A DNA stretch of 64,000 nucleotides from Amphibalanus amphitrite (Eukaryota > Arthropoda > Thecostraca > Balanomorpha > Balanidae). A program made the translations under genes and the position numbers. The notes beneath the pieces were generated by a model. The model ran no database searches. It was not told the DNA's origin and saw only the letters and a program-made list of their open reading frames with translations. The stretch lies in contig NW_024882037.1 of assembly GCF_019059575.1 (NCBI RefSeq), positions 372,001 to 436,000 on the forward strand, read 5' to 3'. Positions within the stretch are counted from its first letter, which is position 1. Every line of letters begins with the position of its first letter. Of the stretch, positions 63,261 through 64,000 are shown in pieces.

Positions 63261-64000
63261 TACAATTGTGACAGATTGCAGGTGTAAAACGACCATCGAC
63301 GCAAATACTTACTGGCAGTAAAATTGGAAGTGGGAAATAGCTCTTAATAAAAGGGAATGAGAGTGCAAAGTAATTTTCATTTGGATGTCGGTTCGCGCCC
63401 CAAATCGACAAATATTGGGATACTGGCCTGCTGTGACCTGAGGCCTGTTTCACTAAAAACTTGTATTTACAAGTGTTTGTAGTTTACAATTCATAAGTAT
63501 TTTTACCAACTACGTAAAAACCGATTTCACTAAGCTTCATCGCCAGTGGCACCTCCGATAAGAAAATGTTTGCAAATAAACTTGTAAACAGTAAAATTGT
63601 TTTTAATCAAGAATTATAGCATGTTAAAGATATTGCTTCTTTGTGTCAAATATTGTCTAGTATTCATGTCAAAAGCTGCCTAATTAAATTATAAATAATG
63701 ATGCTGTTGGAAAAAGATATAAATGATAATTCACAGCAAGATTCACAGTGTCTTATTATTGTAAGAAAATAACACGCAAAACATTTATCAGCAGAAGACT
63801 GTTGAATGCAATTATGGCGCGCGAATGACAAAACTTGACGATATTTTAATACCGATTATTTTGCATCTTAGGGTGCGTGCTAAGTAAAAATTGAGCATGA
63901 AACGACTCAACAAAGCATAGTTGTTCTAAATATATGACTGTTTTGCATTATTGCACAAAAAGTACCAAAATTCCGAACGTCAGGACCACTGGAATTTCAG
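63261..64000. other. AT-rich non-coding end of the window
   Basis: No gene or complete element. A GGCCTGTTTCACTAAAAACT stretch at about 63442 resembles the end of an interspersed repeat that may continue past the window. Confidence 0.35.

Overview
This is eukaryotic nuclear DNA from a metazoan, most likely an arthropod and probably a crustacean. The evidence is the gene set (a Neurexin-IV-like gene, an arthropod-type troponin C, a Gsx/ind homeobox gene), GT-AG introns that keep codon phase, very GC-rich coding exons beside AT-rich introns, and a TTAGG-rich tract matching the arthropod telomere unit. The exact group is not resolved; a barnacle or copepod is only a guess. There are no prokaryotic features such as operons or ribosome binding sites.

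Host genes in order: part of a Neurexin-IV/CNTNAP-like adhesion gene (-, 86-2181, open at both ends); the intronless phosphopantetheinyl transferase AASDHPPT (-, 5466-6326); a short unrecognised gene for a probable secreted protein (-, about 6419-7165); Cdk2 (+, 11835-13869, five exons); troponin C (+, 16271-19142) with two alternative last exons; xylulokinase XYLB (-, 25538-30832, 12 exons); INPP5E, a ciliary inositol 5-phosphatase ending in a CaaX box (+, 49226-54850, ten exons); and the ParaHox gene Gsx/ind (-, 57595-61406, two exons). These genes are functionally unrelated, as is usual for an animal chromosome segment.

The rest is dominated by mobile DNA. A 5'-truncated non-LTR retrotransposon with reverse transcriptase and RNase H (20223-24226, 11-bp target duplication) is split by a 1-kb foldback-like element (21125-22136, 9-bp duplication). 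A second element of similar build lies at 47784-48775. Two hAT-type miniature elements (9720-10241 and 60530-60796), a TA-flanked mariner-like element (55209-56008) and a ~300-bp dispersed repeat with a CAAAA-type tail in three copies are also present.

The most striking object lies between the divergent genes XYLB and INPP5E. It is a 14.7-kb inverted-repeat element (32576-47314) bounded by a perfect 9-bp duplication, GAGAGCACG. Its arms are several kb long and largely built from a minisatellite full of AGGTCA half-sites. Its 2.76-kb centre carries exon-like fragments of host genes with splice sites: a SAM domain and the C-terminal exon of HADHA. The right arm holds further elements nested up to four levels deep. 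I read it as a giant non-autonomous Mutator- or Foldback-type transposon carrying captured host sequence. All calls come from reading the sequence; no database search was run.
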